Source: Desulfurococcaceae archaeon UBA285
Lineage (GTDB): Archaea > Thermoproteota > Thermoprotei_A > Sulfolobales > Desulfurococcaceae
Direction of reading: 5' to 3'
Length of the DNA stretch: 29,117 nucleotides
Assembly (NCBI GenBank): GCA_002495025.1
Contig: DADP01000008.1
Location: 1 to 29,117 of the forward strand
Shown here: positions 1-7,596 of the stretch, one piece after another
Layout of the letters: every line of letters begins with the position of its first letter
Position numbering within the stretch: position 1 is the first letter of the stretch
Position numbers and translations under genes: made by a program
The notes under the pieces: generated by a model
Told to the model about the DNA's origin: nothing
The model's database searches: none
Seen by the model: the letters and a program-made list of their open reading frames with translations, nothing else

Positions 1-1012
1 GCTTGCCTGGTTCTTCTACTACATCTATATCGATGATTTCATAGCTCCAATTAAACCTCGTGGTTAATGGGCGTAGAACACTATGGATATACTCTTCTCC
101 AATAGCTTTCAATATACGAGCCCACGTCTCGTATTTAACAAGGCATTCTTCAACAACGCTTCTTGTAACAGGGAGTATTACTACTACTCCGTTTAATCCA
201 TTTACTTTCTCCATGGATTTCCCGGCTAATACCACCTCGTCTCTAGAAGCATACGTGTTTATAGTCCATGGTGGTGGTAGAGGGATTGTAATATAGTCTT
301 TATTGGGGTCTATTACAACAATACTTGGTTTTTCATCTCCAATATTATAGCCAGAATACATTGATGCAATCATGTTTTTAAGTAGAGTGGTTTTACCACT
401 ACCAGTTGTTCCCAGTACTAGTATGTGTTGATAAAATGCTTTTAATGGTAGAAACAAGGGGGCGTTTCCCTCGAAAGCCGGTGTATCTCCAATAGTAGCA
501 TAGCCTAGAAATACTCCTGTTGTAGGTAGACCCATAATTTTCTGGATTATATGTGTATCTGTTAAGAGGACTACTGGGCTCTGCGGCTCTATAACATAGT
601 TTGCTACTGTTAACTCGTCTGCTTCGGGATTGTATGCAAGTAGTGGCTTGGCTTTAATTCTCGTCTTTGTTAGTAATCCAGAGGCTTCTGAGTGTGGAAG
701 AGGGTAGTACATATCTGGTAGGTCTAGTTCTGCAAGAATATCCCGTCTTTCAACACTGAGTACTTTCAAGCTTACAACATTCATTGTTTTAATATCTACT
801 ACTCCAAGTATACTGCCAGCCTGTGCGAGCATTGAGTAGTTTTGAAAGTATACTACTGGGTCAACATCGAATACTACATAACCTCCTTCTTCATTAATTA
901 GTGATGGACTTGTCCGTGATACAAAGCCTACAATACGTCCTATTTTCTCGCTGAATTCAATTGCTTTCTTTAATTTCTCCTCGATATCTCTAACTATCTC
1001 GCTAGATGGCAA
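1..1012 (-). CDS. herA: HerA-type bipolar DNA translocase ATPase (partial, C-terminus beyond window)
   Basis: I translated the minus strand by hand from position 1012; the frame is open to position 1, giving about 337 residues. The N-terminal part (VVFDVDPVVYF, then a beta-rich stretch) fits the HAS-barrel of HerA. The Walker A motif GTTGSGKT is at about residue 200, followed by a strand reading VVIDPNKDYI where HerA has its conserved acidic motif. The start is TTG at 1012-1010: a GGGGAGG Shine-Dalgarno lies 6 nt upstream, an in-frame TGA lies just before it, and no ATG or GTG is available. HerA forms a hexameric DNA translocase that works with NurA, and usually Mre11-Rad50, in DNA end resection. 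The NurA-like gene lies 59 bp upstream on the same strand, which supports the call. Mre11 and Rad50 are not in this window. A different HerA-FtsK family member cannot be fully excluded because the C-terminus is missing. Confidence 0.88.
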   Translation of the reverse strand, partial: MPSSEIVRDIEEKLKKAIEFSEKIGRIVGFVSRTSPSLINEEGGYVVFDVDPVVYFQNYSMLAQAGSILGVVDIKTMNVVSLKVLSVERRDILAELDLPDMYYPLPHSEASGLLTKTRIKAKPLLAYNPEADELTVANYVIEPQSPVVLLTDTHIIQKIMGLPTTGVFLGYATIGDTPAFEGNAPLFLPLKAFYQHILVLGTTGSGKTTLLKNMIASMYSGYNIGDEKPSIVVIDPNKDYITIPLPPPWTINTYASRDEVVLAGKSMEKVNGLNGVVVILPVTRSVVEECLVKYETWARILKAIGEEYIHSVLRPLTTRFNWSYEIIDIDVVEEPGK

Positions 1013-1071
1013 GAAACGCCTCCCCGTGGATCAATAGAAGAATTCTACCTCTACTTCAATTCAAATATGAG

Positions 1072-2250
1072 TTATAAAACACTAATATATTGACTAGTTG
1101 ACTCCTCCGAGAGGCCTGTTGTATATAGTAGATACGATGTGATTGAAGAAGTGATCTTTTTAACTCTCTTATCAGTAATCAATATACTTAGAGGTAGAAG
1201 ACCACCCATGTATAGACTATCATACACGATATATCCAAGTATATCGTTTTCACTCCACTCACTAGACTCGAAAACCTCTACTCTAAACACTAGGTAATTG
1301 CCCATTCTACCAGGTACAGGGTGTAGTCTCCGCGGTATTGCTAGATACCACATTATTCTCGGTGCATTGGGGATTTCGTGTTTTACTCTAATAGGCCCTA
1401 CTACTACTGGTTTACCAGGTTCTGGATTACGAGTATTAATCAGTGTATAGAGATATGTTTCATCGCTCACCAAGCCCATGGCTATTCCAAACGGGTCTAT
1501 ACTCGACAAGTAGTAGCTACGCATTAACCTCTTTACAACCCCCGCAACGAGAACTCCCCGATTCATTATTTCTCTGAGTACTTCTACTCTCTCTTTATTT
1601 AAGTATTCAATGCTTTCAGAGTATATTGTTTTAACTACTTGGGCTTCTTCTATGTGTTCAAATACACGTATTTTAGGATAGATTAAGGGACCGTCGACGA
1701 GTAAAATATTATTAGAGACAGCTAGATTTGACGAGTTGAAAATCGATAATATACAGTTTTCAAGGCTTAATCTAAGCTCTCCAAGTGCTAATTGTTTATT
1801 ATAACTACTCGTATATGGTTTTCCAAGAGGGTTTTTTGTCATTACCCCCGGCATGTCTAGTAAAAGCCATTCCTGCTCGCTGACTTCAATTCCCGGTATT
1901 AACAAGACGTGTCTGCATAGTGGTTTTTCTAGTCCAAGTAGTGAAGATGGACTGGGGACGTCTATTCCTCTACCAGTAAACCTACTAAAAATACTTCCAG
2001 CCCCAATTCCCAGGAAGAGGTAGGGTGTTTCGACAACTCTAGAACTAGAATCGAGTGCGTATAGTTCTCCCTGTGGTCTTAGGGGTTTAACATTGAGTGT
2101 TTTAATAAATTCTCTACTAGTTATCTCGACGTGTCTACTGGGTGTTTCCTCGAATACTACTGGTAGATCACGGCTACCACTATCTTCTAATCTACTAGTT
2201 ACTGAAACACGTTTCCTCAGATCATTGATTAAACCAGATAGATAGCTCAA
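1072..2250 (-). CDS. nurA: NurA-domain 5'-3' nuclease
   Basis: A 392-residue protein. The NurA pattern is visible: ALDSSSR, with the first metal-binding aspartate at D67, and LLVDGPLIYP, with the second at D186. NurA nucleases use Mn2+ and bind the HerA hexamer to resect DNA ends. The next gene downstream is a HerA-type ATPase, the classic pairing. The start is TTG at 2250. There is no clear Shine-Dalgarno, but a TTTAAATATA box lies about 35 nt upstream, so the transcript probably has a very short leader or none. This promoter faces that of the DHH gene. Low overall similarity is normal in this fast-evolving family, so the call rests on the two Asp motifs plus the neighbour. Confidence 0.85.
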   Translation of the reverse strand: MSYLSGLINDLRKRVSVTSRLEDSGSRDLPVVFEETPSRHVEITSREFIKTLNVKPLRPQGELYALDSSSRVVETPYLFLGIGAGSIFSRFTGRGIDVPSPSSLLGLEKPLCRHVLLIPGIEVSEQEWLLLDMPGVMTKNPLGKPYTSSYNKQLALGELRLSLENCILSIFNSSNLAVSNNILLVDGPLIYPKIRVFEHIEEAQVVKTIYSESIEYLNKERVEVLREIMNRGVLVAGVVKRLMRSYYLSSIDPFGIAMGLVSDETYLYTLINTRNPEPGKPVVVGPIRVKHEIPNAPRIMWYLAIPRRLHPVPGRMGNYLVFRVEVFESSEWSENDILGYIVYDSLYMGGLLPLSILITDKRVKKITSSITSYLLYTTGLSEESTSQYISVL

Positions 2251-2281
2251 TCTAGGTAATCCCAGGTAAAAGTGCTTCCAC

Positions 2282-2319
2282 TATATTTAAATCAAGTTTA
2301 AAACCATGATTTAAATATA
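2282..2319. promoter_or_regulatory. Symmetric divergent promoter between nurA and the DHH operon
   Basis: TATATTTAAATCA at 2282-2294 and TGATTTAAATATA at 2307-2319 are perfect reverse complements (13 bp arms, 12 bp spacer). Each arm contains a TATA-box-like TTTAAATATA correctly placed for one of the two divergent genes. The symmetry could also serve as an operator, which is inference. Confidence 0.7.
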
Positions 2320-2357
2320 TGCTATAGTTGATTAAGAGGTGTTGAGGTGCTTATGGT

Positions 2358-3374
2358 GTGGAGAGAAAAAAGAAAATCCTTATACTTGGAGATTGGGATG
2401 CAGATGGTGTAGTGGCAACAGCATTGTTAACTTATAGCCAGGAATACGCTAAGAAATATCCAATACAGGGAGATGTAGAAGTAGTAAAAATACCAGTAGA
2501 CCCAGATAGAATAAGATATTTATTAACAGAGATAAAAGACAAGTATGAACTAGTCTACTTCCTCGACATACCATACAGCGAGGTATTAGGGGGAATAGTT
2601 AAATTAATGAAGCAACACTTTGAAATCGGTAGAATAGTATTTGTAGACCACCACATAGCCAGCATGCAGAAGATAAACGAGTTGAAAGAAGTATTTGACA
2701 CTGTAATAGTAGATTATAGAATGCCAACATCTGTTCTCATCTATGAAGAACTAGTTAAAAACAATATACCAATACACCCGAAACTACGAGAATTCGTTGA
2801 AGTAATAAAATACATGGATGCAGGTAAGAGAATACCCGAGAAATACATGAAGCTGTTTGAAATAGCCAAAATGATTTCAAAAGCACTTACAGCTGTTAGA
2901 AACGAGGAATTATGGTTGAAAACTGTCTACTGGCTTGCAGACCCCACACCAGTACCAATGCCGTTAAACGAGACAACATGGGCAACCGTGAAAAAAGTTA
3001 TTGAAGAAAGAGACAAGGAAGTAACTGATATAGCAATGAAACTAGCTATAGGAGCAGTAAAAGTAGGAGATTTCAGATTCGTGGATGCTAGACACGTGTG
3101 GAAGAAGAGGGGTGCTACAGCACTAGCATCTAAACTAGCATTAATACTAAAAGCACCCGTGGCAATGCTGGCTGGTACAAATAGAGGCTACTCCTTGCTA
3201 ATTATAAAAGCATCTGGTGGTAGAGCATATAGAATAGCCAAGTTTCTACTAGCAGAAGGTATTGCAAACGATATAGCTGGACACCCCAATCTAGCAATAG
3301 TTAGAGTCTCCAAAGACATTGATAAAAAACAATTAATTGAAGCACTATATCAAGCACTATACTATGCATCATAG
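2358..3374 (+). CDS. DHH-family phosphoesterase (RecJ/NrnA-like)
   Basis: A 338-residue protein. It opens with LGDWDADGVVA (DHH motif I), followed by a conserved Asp in FLDIPYSE (motif II) and VDHH (motif III). The C-terminal part ends with AGHPNLA, resembling the GGHP loop of the DHHA1 substrate domain with its first glycine changed. DHH enzymes are Mn2+-dependent and cleave phosphodiester bonds in single-stranded nucleic acids, nano-RNA or cyclic dinucleotides. It is shorter than the archaeal GINS-associated RecJ (GAN, near 470 aa), so it may be a small oligonucleotide or nucleotide phosphodiesterase. The start is GTG at 2358, with GAGGTG 8 nt upstream; the ATG at 2353 is out of frame. It is the first gene of a four-gene operon. 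Confidence 0.85.
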   Translation: MERKKKILILGDWDADGVVATALLTYSQEYAKKYPIQGDVEVVKIPVDPDRIRYLLTEIKDKYELVYFLDIPYSEVLGGIVKLMKQHFEIGRIVFVDHHIASMQKINELKEVFDTVIVDYRMPTSVLIYEELVKNNIPIHPKLREFVEVIKYMDAGKRIPEKYMKLFEIAKMISKALTAVRNEELWLKTVYWLADPTPVPMPLNETTWATVKKVIEERDKEVTDIAMKLAIGAVKVGDFRFVDARHVWKKRGATALASKLALILKAPVAMLAGTNRGYSLLIIKASGGRAYRIAKFLLAEGIANDIAGHPNLAIVRVSKDIDKKQLIEALYQALYYAS

Positions 3375-3384
3375 GTGCAACGTA

Positions 3385-4419
3385 TTGAGAATTATTTTTC
3401 TAAAAGAATCCACTTTTATGCATAAACCATTCTACCACCACCCCGAAAACCCACGTAGAGTACTAGAAGTAAAATCATCTCTCGTATCAGAGGGAATAGC
3501 TGTAGAAGAAGAGAGTATTCAAAGAGTAGACAAGCGAGAAGCATTGAAGCTAGCTAGGAGAATACACTCACCAGAATACATAGACTACCTACTCAATCTA
3601 TCACATAGAGCACCCATAGACATAGATGAAGACACCTACATGTCGAGAGATACCATGGACCTTGCACTAAGCTTCTTCTACCTAGCATACAAATACGCGC
3701 TTGAATCACGTAGAGTCTTCTTGATTGGAAGGCCCCCGGGACACCACGCCGGAATAGCTGGTGCAACTCCGGGTGTGTCATCAACAGGCTTTTGTATTCT
3801 AAATAATGCAGCCGTAGCTGTATATGGCTTTAGAGATGCTGGATACAAAAAGATAATGGTATTGGATTTCGACGCGCATCACGGTAATGGTACTATGGAG
3901 ATATTTTATAGAGATAAAATACTACAAGTAGATTTCCACCAAGACCCAGATACACTATACCCACACACAGGATACCCCGATGAACTAGGAGAGGGTGATG
4001 GATATGGATACAAAGTAAACATTGTTCTACCAAGATATACAGGAGACGATTTATTCGCAGAACTAGTAGATATGGTTGAAAACCTAGTAGTAAAATACTC
4101 ACCCGAAGCAATCGTTGTATCAGCTGGTTTTGACGCTTTTGAAAACGATGGACTAGCTGATTTATCGCTTACAGAGTTCTCATATTACAAACTAGGATTA
4201 CTAGTTGAGAAAGTAAATGTCCCCACAGTAATAGTACTCGAAGGAGGTTATGGAATAGGCTTGAAAAGAGGAAGTATTGCTTTTACAAAAGCATTCTACA
4301 CGCATCAATTAGAATATCCACCATTAACACAAACACCTAGAAGCGCCTATAGAAACACAGTTGAAACAGTGAAAAGAGTTTTAGAAAAAGCTAGTAGAAG
4401 GGTGCTGGAGTCTGGTTAG
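3385..4419 (+). CDS. Histone deacetylase/AcuC/acetylpolyamine amidohydrolase family protein
   Basis: About 344 residues, close to the normal size of the class II HDAC-like fold. Motifs in order: HPENPRR near the N-terminus, RPPGHHAG (the catalytic His pair), NNAAVAV, LDFDAHHGNGT (Zn-binding Asp and His), SAGFDAFENDGLADL (second Zn-binding Asp) and LEGGYG (transition-state Tyr). All catalytic residues appear intact, so it should be an active Zn-dependent deacetylase. The substrate is unknown; candidates are acetyl-lysine on chromatin proteins such as Alba, or acetylpolyamines. I chose TTG at 3385 because AGGTG at 3373-3377 sits 7 nt ahead and the family begins only a few residues before the HPE motif. 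Longer in-frame starts overlap the DHH gene. It lies 10 bp after the DHH stop. Confidence 0.9.
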   Translation: MRIIFLKESTFMHKPFYHHPENPRRVLEVKSSLVSEGIAVEEESIQRVDKREALKLARRIHSPEYIDYLLNLSHRAPIDIDEDTYMSRDTMDLALSFFYLAYKYALESRRVFLIGRPPGHHAGIAGATPGVSSTGFCILNNAAVAVYGFRDAGYKKIMVLDFDAHHGNGTMEIFYRDKILQVDFHQDPDTLYPHTGYPDELGEGDGYGYKVNIVLPRYTGDDLFAELVDMVENLVVKYSPEAIVVSAGFDAFENDGLADLSLTEFSYYKLGLLVEKVNVPTVIVLEGGYGIGLKRGSIAFTKAFYTHQLEYPPLTQTPRSAYRNTVETVKRVLEKASRRVLESG

Positions 4420-4978
4420 CGAGGTAGAAGTAAAACTACGAGTAGAAAACCCTCTACTTACAACCAGACTACTGGAAGAAACTGGTTTTAGTAAAATCTA
4501 TGAGTGTATTGAAATCGATTACTACTATAACCATCCATGCAGAGACTTCTCGAAGACAGATGAAGCAGTTAGAATTAGATGGAGAAAGTGTAATTCAAGA
4601 GAATTCCTCGCACTAACCTACAAGGGACCGAAGAGAATTGATTCAATGGGTGTTAAAACAAGAGATGAACTAGAAATTAAATTGAATACAGAGTATAATA
4701 GCATACTCAACGAGCTATTACTAAAACTAGGGTTTAAACCAGTACTAGCAATAGCTAAAAAGAGAATTGTCTATAAATACCGTGGCATAGAGGCATCACT
4801 AGACGAGTTAATAGGTGTTGGATGGTTTCTCGAACTAGAATTACAGAGCGATGAAGATAGAGAAGTGTTTTCCTCCCTAGTGAAAAAACTAGTTGTAGAA
4901 TATGGTTTAAAACCAGTTGAGAAAACATATCTTGAAATCTGCATAGAAACAAATAAATGCAGAGGGAAACTAGATTAA
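4412..4978 (+). CDS. CYTH-domain (triphosphate tunnel) protein, CyaB-like, probable CTG start
   Basis: About 188 residues when read from the start of the open frame. The ExExK signature (EVEVK) occurs within the first 10 residues. It is followed by VRIRWRK, LTYKGPK, KTRDELEIK and LELELQS, the charged strands that line the triphosphate tunnel. Members include class IV adenylyl cyclases, thiamine-triphosphatases and inorganic triphosphatases. No ATG, GTG or TTG lies between the upstream TAG (4382) and the EVEVK motif. The only plausible initiator is CTG at 4412 (or GTT at 4415), with GGGTG 7 nt upstream and an 8 nt overlap with the deacetylase gene. The first ATG, at 4646, would remove the signature and nearly half the fold. 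The activity cannot be chosen from sequence. Confidence 0.8.
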   Translation: MVSEVEVKLRVENPLLTTRLLEETGFSKIYECIEIDYYYNHPCRDFSKTDEAVRIRWRKCNSREFLALTYKGPKRIDSMGVKTRDELEIKLNTEYNSILNELLLKLGFKPVLAIAKKRIVYKYRGIEASLDELIGVGWFLELELQSDEDREVFSSLVKKLVVEYGLKPVEKTYLEICIETNKCRGKLD

Positions 4979-4991
4979 CAAGGGGCTTTCA

Positions 4992-5633
4992 TTGCAGAGT
5001 CGAAATTACAGTATAATAGACATTTTATACGAGTGGGTTTTAAAGGAGCAGTTGAAGAAACTACCAGAGTCTAGAGACCCAAGAATTATCTATGTAACAG
5101 ACCTCGTTGGATGCAGCCATAAATACCACTTGAGAAAGAAATACCCCGAACTCACATTGTCATTTGAGCCAGCAGCTATACTCGGAGATATTGTCCACAC
5201 GGGTTTAGGAAGACTACTCGCTGAAAAAGGGTTTGAAGTAGAATTAGAGGTATCGAGAGAAATAGTTGTTGATGGAGAACAATACTTGCTAAAGGGTAGG
5301 GTTGATGCTTTTAAGAGAGATGAGGGGCTCGTAGTAGAAGTTAAAACGAGTAGAACAGCTATTAATCTGCCCAGAGACCACCATGTAAAACAATTGAGAA
5401 TATATCTTCAACTACTCGGCGCGGAGAAAGGCTTATTAATCTATATCACGCTAGACAAGCTAGTAGAATACCCAATTGAATACCAGCCTGTAGACATCGA
5501 AGAAGAAGTAAAAGCAATAATCAATGATACTGTCCACCCTAGATATCAATGGGAGTGTAAATACTGTGTTTATAGAAAACTATGTTCCTACTACGAGGAG
5601 TATAGAGAGAATTATAAAGAAGGAGAGAGATAG
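4992..5633 (+). CDS. Cas4-like RecB-family nuclease with Fe-S cysteines (no CRISPR nearby)
   Basis: A 213-residue protein of typical Cas4 length. It has C41 in LVGCSHK, H69 in GDIVHTGL, D105 in GRVDAF, the E116-V-K118 motif in VVEVKTS, and three C-terminal cysteines (C189, C192, C198). This is the RecB/PD-(D/E)xK core framed by the four ligands of a [4Fe-4S] cluster. Such proteins cut single-stranded DNA ends. No CRISPR repeats or other cas genes occur in the window, so this is a stand-alone Cas4 homolog that may act in DNA repair. The start is TTG at 4992 with AGGGG about 7 nt upstream. It lies 13 bp after the CYTH stop and is the last protein gene of the operon. Confidence 0.87.
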   Translation: MQSRNYSIIDILYEWVLKEQLKKLPESRDPRIIYVTDLVGCSHKYHLRKKYPELTLSFEPAAILGDIVHTGLGRLLAEKGFEVELEVSREIVVDGEQYLLKGRVDAFKRDEGLVVEVKTSRTAINLPRDHHVKQLRIYLQLLGAEKGLLIYITLDKLVEYPIEYQPVDIEEEVKAIINDTVHPRYQWECKYCVYRKLCSYYEEYRENYKEGER

Positions 5634-5637
5634 TATT

Positions 5638-5696
5638 TTTTGATGATGAGCGCTCGGGTTGGCTGCAATGTGATGACGGTCTTGAGTTCTGATCCT
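5638..5696 (+). ncRNA. Box C/D guide sRNA 1
   Basis: The archaeal layout is complete: box C ATGATGA (5643-5649), a 13 nt guide, box D' CTGC (5663-5666, one base off CTGA), a 3 nt linker, box C' GTGATGA (5670-5676), a 12 nt guide (5677-5688) and box D CTGA (5689-5692). The spacing matches L7Ae/Nop5/fibrillarin sRNPs, which place 2'-O-methyl groups on rRNA or tRNA. By the box D plus five rule, the D guide would target a site containing AACTCAAGAC, methylated at the C in position 5. I could not identify the target by eye. It starts only about 5 nt after the Cas4 stop, so it may be released from the operon transcript. Confidence 0.75.
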
Positions 5697-5708
5697 CTTA
5701 CACACTAA

Positions 5709-5716
5709 TTTTAAAC
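5709..5716 (+). promoter_or_regulatory. TATA-like box for guide sRNA 2
   Basis: TTTTAAAC lies about 30 nt ahead of the expected 5' end of the second C/D RNA, in an otherwise featureless spacer. It supports independent transcription of that RNA. Confidence 0.45.
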
Positions 5717-5738
5717 ACCATAATACTTCATACCATTT

Positions 5739-5795
5739 CTTGGTGATGAAAGGTCGGTTAACAGAGTGGTGAAGAACACGGCAAAAACTGATTTT
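5739..5795 (+). ncRNA. Box C/D guide sRNA 2
   Basis: Second C/D RNA, 100 bp after the first: box C GTGATGA (5743-5749), a 12 nt guide (5750-5761), D' CAGA (5762-5765), a 3 nt linker, C' GTGAAGA (5769-5775), a 12 nt guide (5776-5787) and D CTGA (5788-5791). The equal 12-3-12 spacing is the symmetric archaeal form. The D' and C' boxes are each one base off consensus, which is common. Predicted targets are the complements of AAGGTCGGTTAA and ACACGGCAAAAA; I did not identify them. The 3' end touches the end of the convergent synthetase-like gene. Confidence 0.75.
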
Positions 5796-7596
5796 ATTCT
5801 TCCTTGATTATTTGCTTGGGTTCTACTATACCTCCAATTGCTCTTCTAATAGTGGATTTAACTTCTTCTGGTGTCACCGGACCCTTGTATTCAAGTATAA
5901 ATGACTCGAATCTCTCCGGGTCTTTTACTCTATAAATTCTTGTTTCTATCCCCAACAGCTCTCTGAGTGCTTTAACTATTGCTCCTGGACTTACTCTATA
6001 CCCGCTTATTTTCGCTATATTGTCTAGTCTTCCGAGGACGTATACATATCCATCTCTCGTTATGTAGGCATAGTCTCCTGTTCTATAATAGCCGTTTTTC
6101 CACTTCTCTCTGTATTCAACCGGGTATTTAATTGGCATTGCTGGCCATGGATTTCTAACTACTAGTTCACCAATAGACTCGGTTAATTCACGGCCCTCGC
6201 TGTCTACTACACCTACATTGAATCCTGGTATTGGTGTACCAGCCGAGCCAGGCGCGATTGGCGGGAATGTATAGTTTACTAGGTTGCCGGTTACAAATGT
6301 TCCTATTTCACTCTGTATATAGAGGTTTACTACGGGTATTCTACCAGTATACCCGTCTGGTTTTGAGTCAATAACTGGCGTTTTACCAGTACCTACTACT
6401 CTATAAGTCCAATACCATGTATCTGGTTCTAGTGGCTCGGCTGTTACTAGTATTGCTTTTAGTGTATCGAGATTTCTACTTGTTACATATTGGTCTCCTT
6501 GTTTTCTAAGTATTCTAAGAGCACTACTAGTTGTGAGAAATAGTGTTACAGCGTAGTCTTCTATAATCCTCCACCACCTATCCCATGACGGGTAGTCTGG
6601 TCCACCCTCGTATAAGACAATTGTTGAACCAATCATTAATGGACCGAATACAACGTAGCTTACACCAGTAATCCAACCAGGCCACACAGTACAGAAATAA
6701 GTGTCTCTAGGTCTAAGTCCTATCCACTGGCTTGTAGAATATACTTGTACTAGAAAGCCTCCCGTGGGGTAAACTATTTGACTATACTCGTCGCTGTAGC
6801 CACTGTGTAAGCCAAATAATGGGTGCTCACTGGGAGCGGTATAGTCTTCTATACTTCCACTGCTATAGCCGAGTAGTTCTTGGAGGCTTAGTTCACTATC
6901 TCTAAGCGGTGGCGTCCCCGGGTTTTCAATTACAACAACGGGGTTTTTAAAACCAGATAGTTCTACTGCTTTTCTAACTGTTGAAAGCGTGTCCACTAGT
7001 TTCCCACGGCGGGTAAAACCACTGGTTGCTAACAAAATGTTTGGGTTTACATCTCTAATCCTCTTGGCTAGCTCGTAGTAGCCAAAACCAGTGAAAACAG
7101 TTTCAAATGGTGCCCCGATCTTTATTGATGCTAAGAGAAATGCAAGGGCTTCTATTGAGGGAGATATATATGCTAAGACCCAGTCTCCTGGTTTAACTCC
7201 GAGTGATCTAAGACTAGATGCTATTCTACTAGCTAGTCTATCTAGCTCACTATATGTAATTATTCGTGATTCTCCCTCTTCATTCTCCCATATAAATGCT
7301 GGTTTACTCCAAATCCACGTATTTCTATGTTTGCCGATAATATTGTAGTATGCATTAATGTATCCACCAGTAAACCACTTGGTATTCGGCGGCTGGCCCT
7401 CGACAACTCTGCTCCACTTTCTACTCCATGATAGTTTTAATGCTTCTCTCTCCCAGAAGGAATACGGGTCTCGAATGCTTTCTTCATAGATCTTCCTGTA
7501 CTCTATTGTTGAAACGGTTTTCCACTTCATTAATGGAGGAATAATTCTCTCGTTTGACAATAGTGTTTTAAGTGTTTCATAAGGGTCTACTTCCAA
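5794..7596 (-). CDS. Acetyl/acetoacetyl-CoA synthetase-like protein with degenerate AMP-forming motifs
   Basis: A 600-residue ANL-superfamily protein. Clear landmarks are YIQSEIG (426-432, A5), NGYYRTGDYA (501-510, A7) and GRLDNIAKISGYR (522-534, A8 hinge). The phosphate-binding A3 loop, normally TSGTTGKPKG, reads HSGYSDEYSQ at 264-273. The C-terminus stops at VEPKQIIKEE, just before the usual TRSGK motif that carries the adenylation lysine (A10). From family knowledge, loss of both should abolish or greatly change ATP-dependent acyl adenylation, so an altered or non-catalytic role is inferred. The start is TTG at 7596, 8 nt after AGGTGG, overlapping the end of the MBL gene by 10 bp. It is the last gene of the hyp operon, so a link to hydrogenase maturation or to an acyl substrate is possible but unproven. 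The reading frame shows no internal damage. Confidence 0.8.
   Translation of the reverse strand: MEVDPYETLKTLLSNERIIPPLMKWKTVSTIEYRKIYEESIRDPYSFWEREALKLSWSRKWSRVVEGQPPNTKWFTGGYINAYYNIIGKHRNTWIWSKPAFIWENEEGESRIITYSELDRLASRIASSLRSLGVKPGDWVLAYISPSIEALAFLLASIKIGAPFETVFTGFGYYELAKRIRDVNPNILLATSGFTRRGKLVDTLSTVRKAVELSGFKNPVVVIENPGTPPLRDSELSLQELLGYSSGSIEDYTAPSEHPLFGLHSGYSDEYSQIVYPTGGFLVQVYSTSQWIGLRPRDTYFCTVWPGWITGVSYVVFGPLMIGSTIVLYEGGPDYPSWDRWWRIIEDYAVTLFLTTSSALRILRKQGDQYVTSRNLDTLKAILVTAEPLEPDTWYWTYRVVGTGKTPVIDSKPDGYTGRIPVVNLYIQSEIGTFVTGNLVNYTFPPIAPGSAGTPIPGFNVGVVDSEGRELTESIGELVVRNPWPAMPIKYPVEYREKWKNGYYRTGDYAYITRDGYVYVLGRLDNIAKISGYRVSPGAIVKALRELLGIETRIYRVKDPERFESFILEYKGPVTPEEVKSTIRRAIGGIVEPKQIIKEE

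Noticed and set aside
60..296. 78-codon plus-strand frame
   Set aside because: It is the antisense shadow of the herA coding frame, which carries the Walker A motif and runs through this region.
4992..5633. Cas4 as a sign of a CRISPR-Cas locus
   Set aside because: No repeats, leader or other cas genes were found in the window; stand-alone Cas4 homologs are common in archaea.
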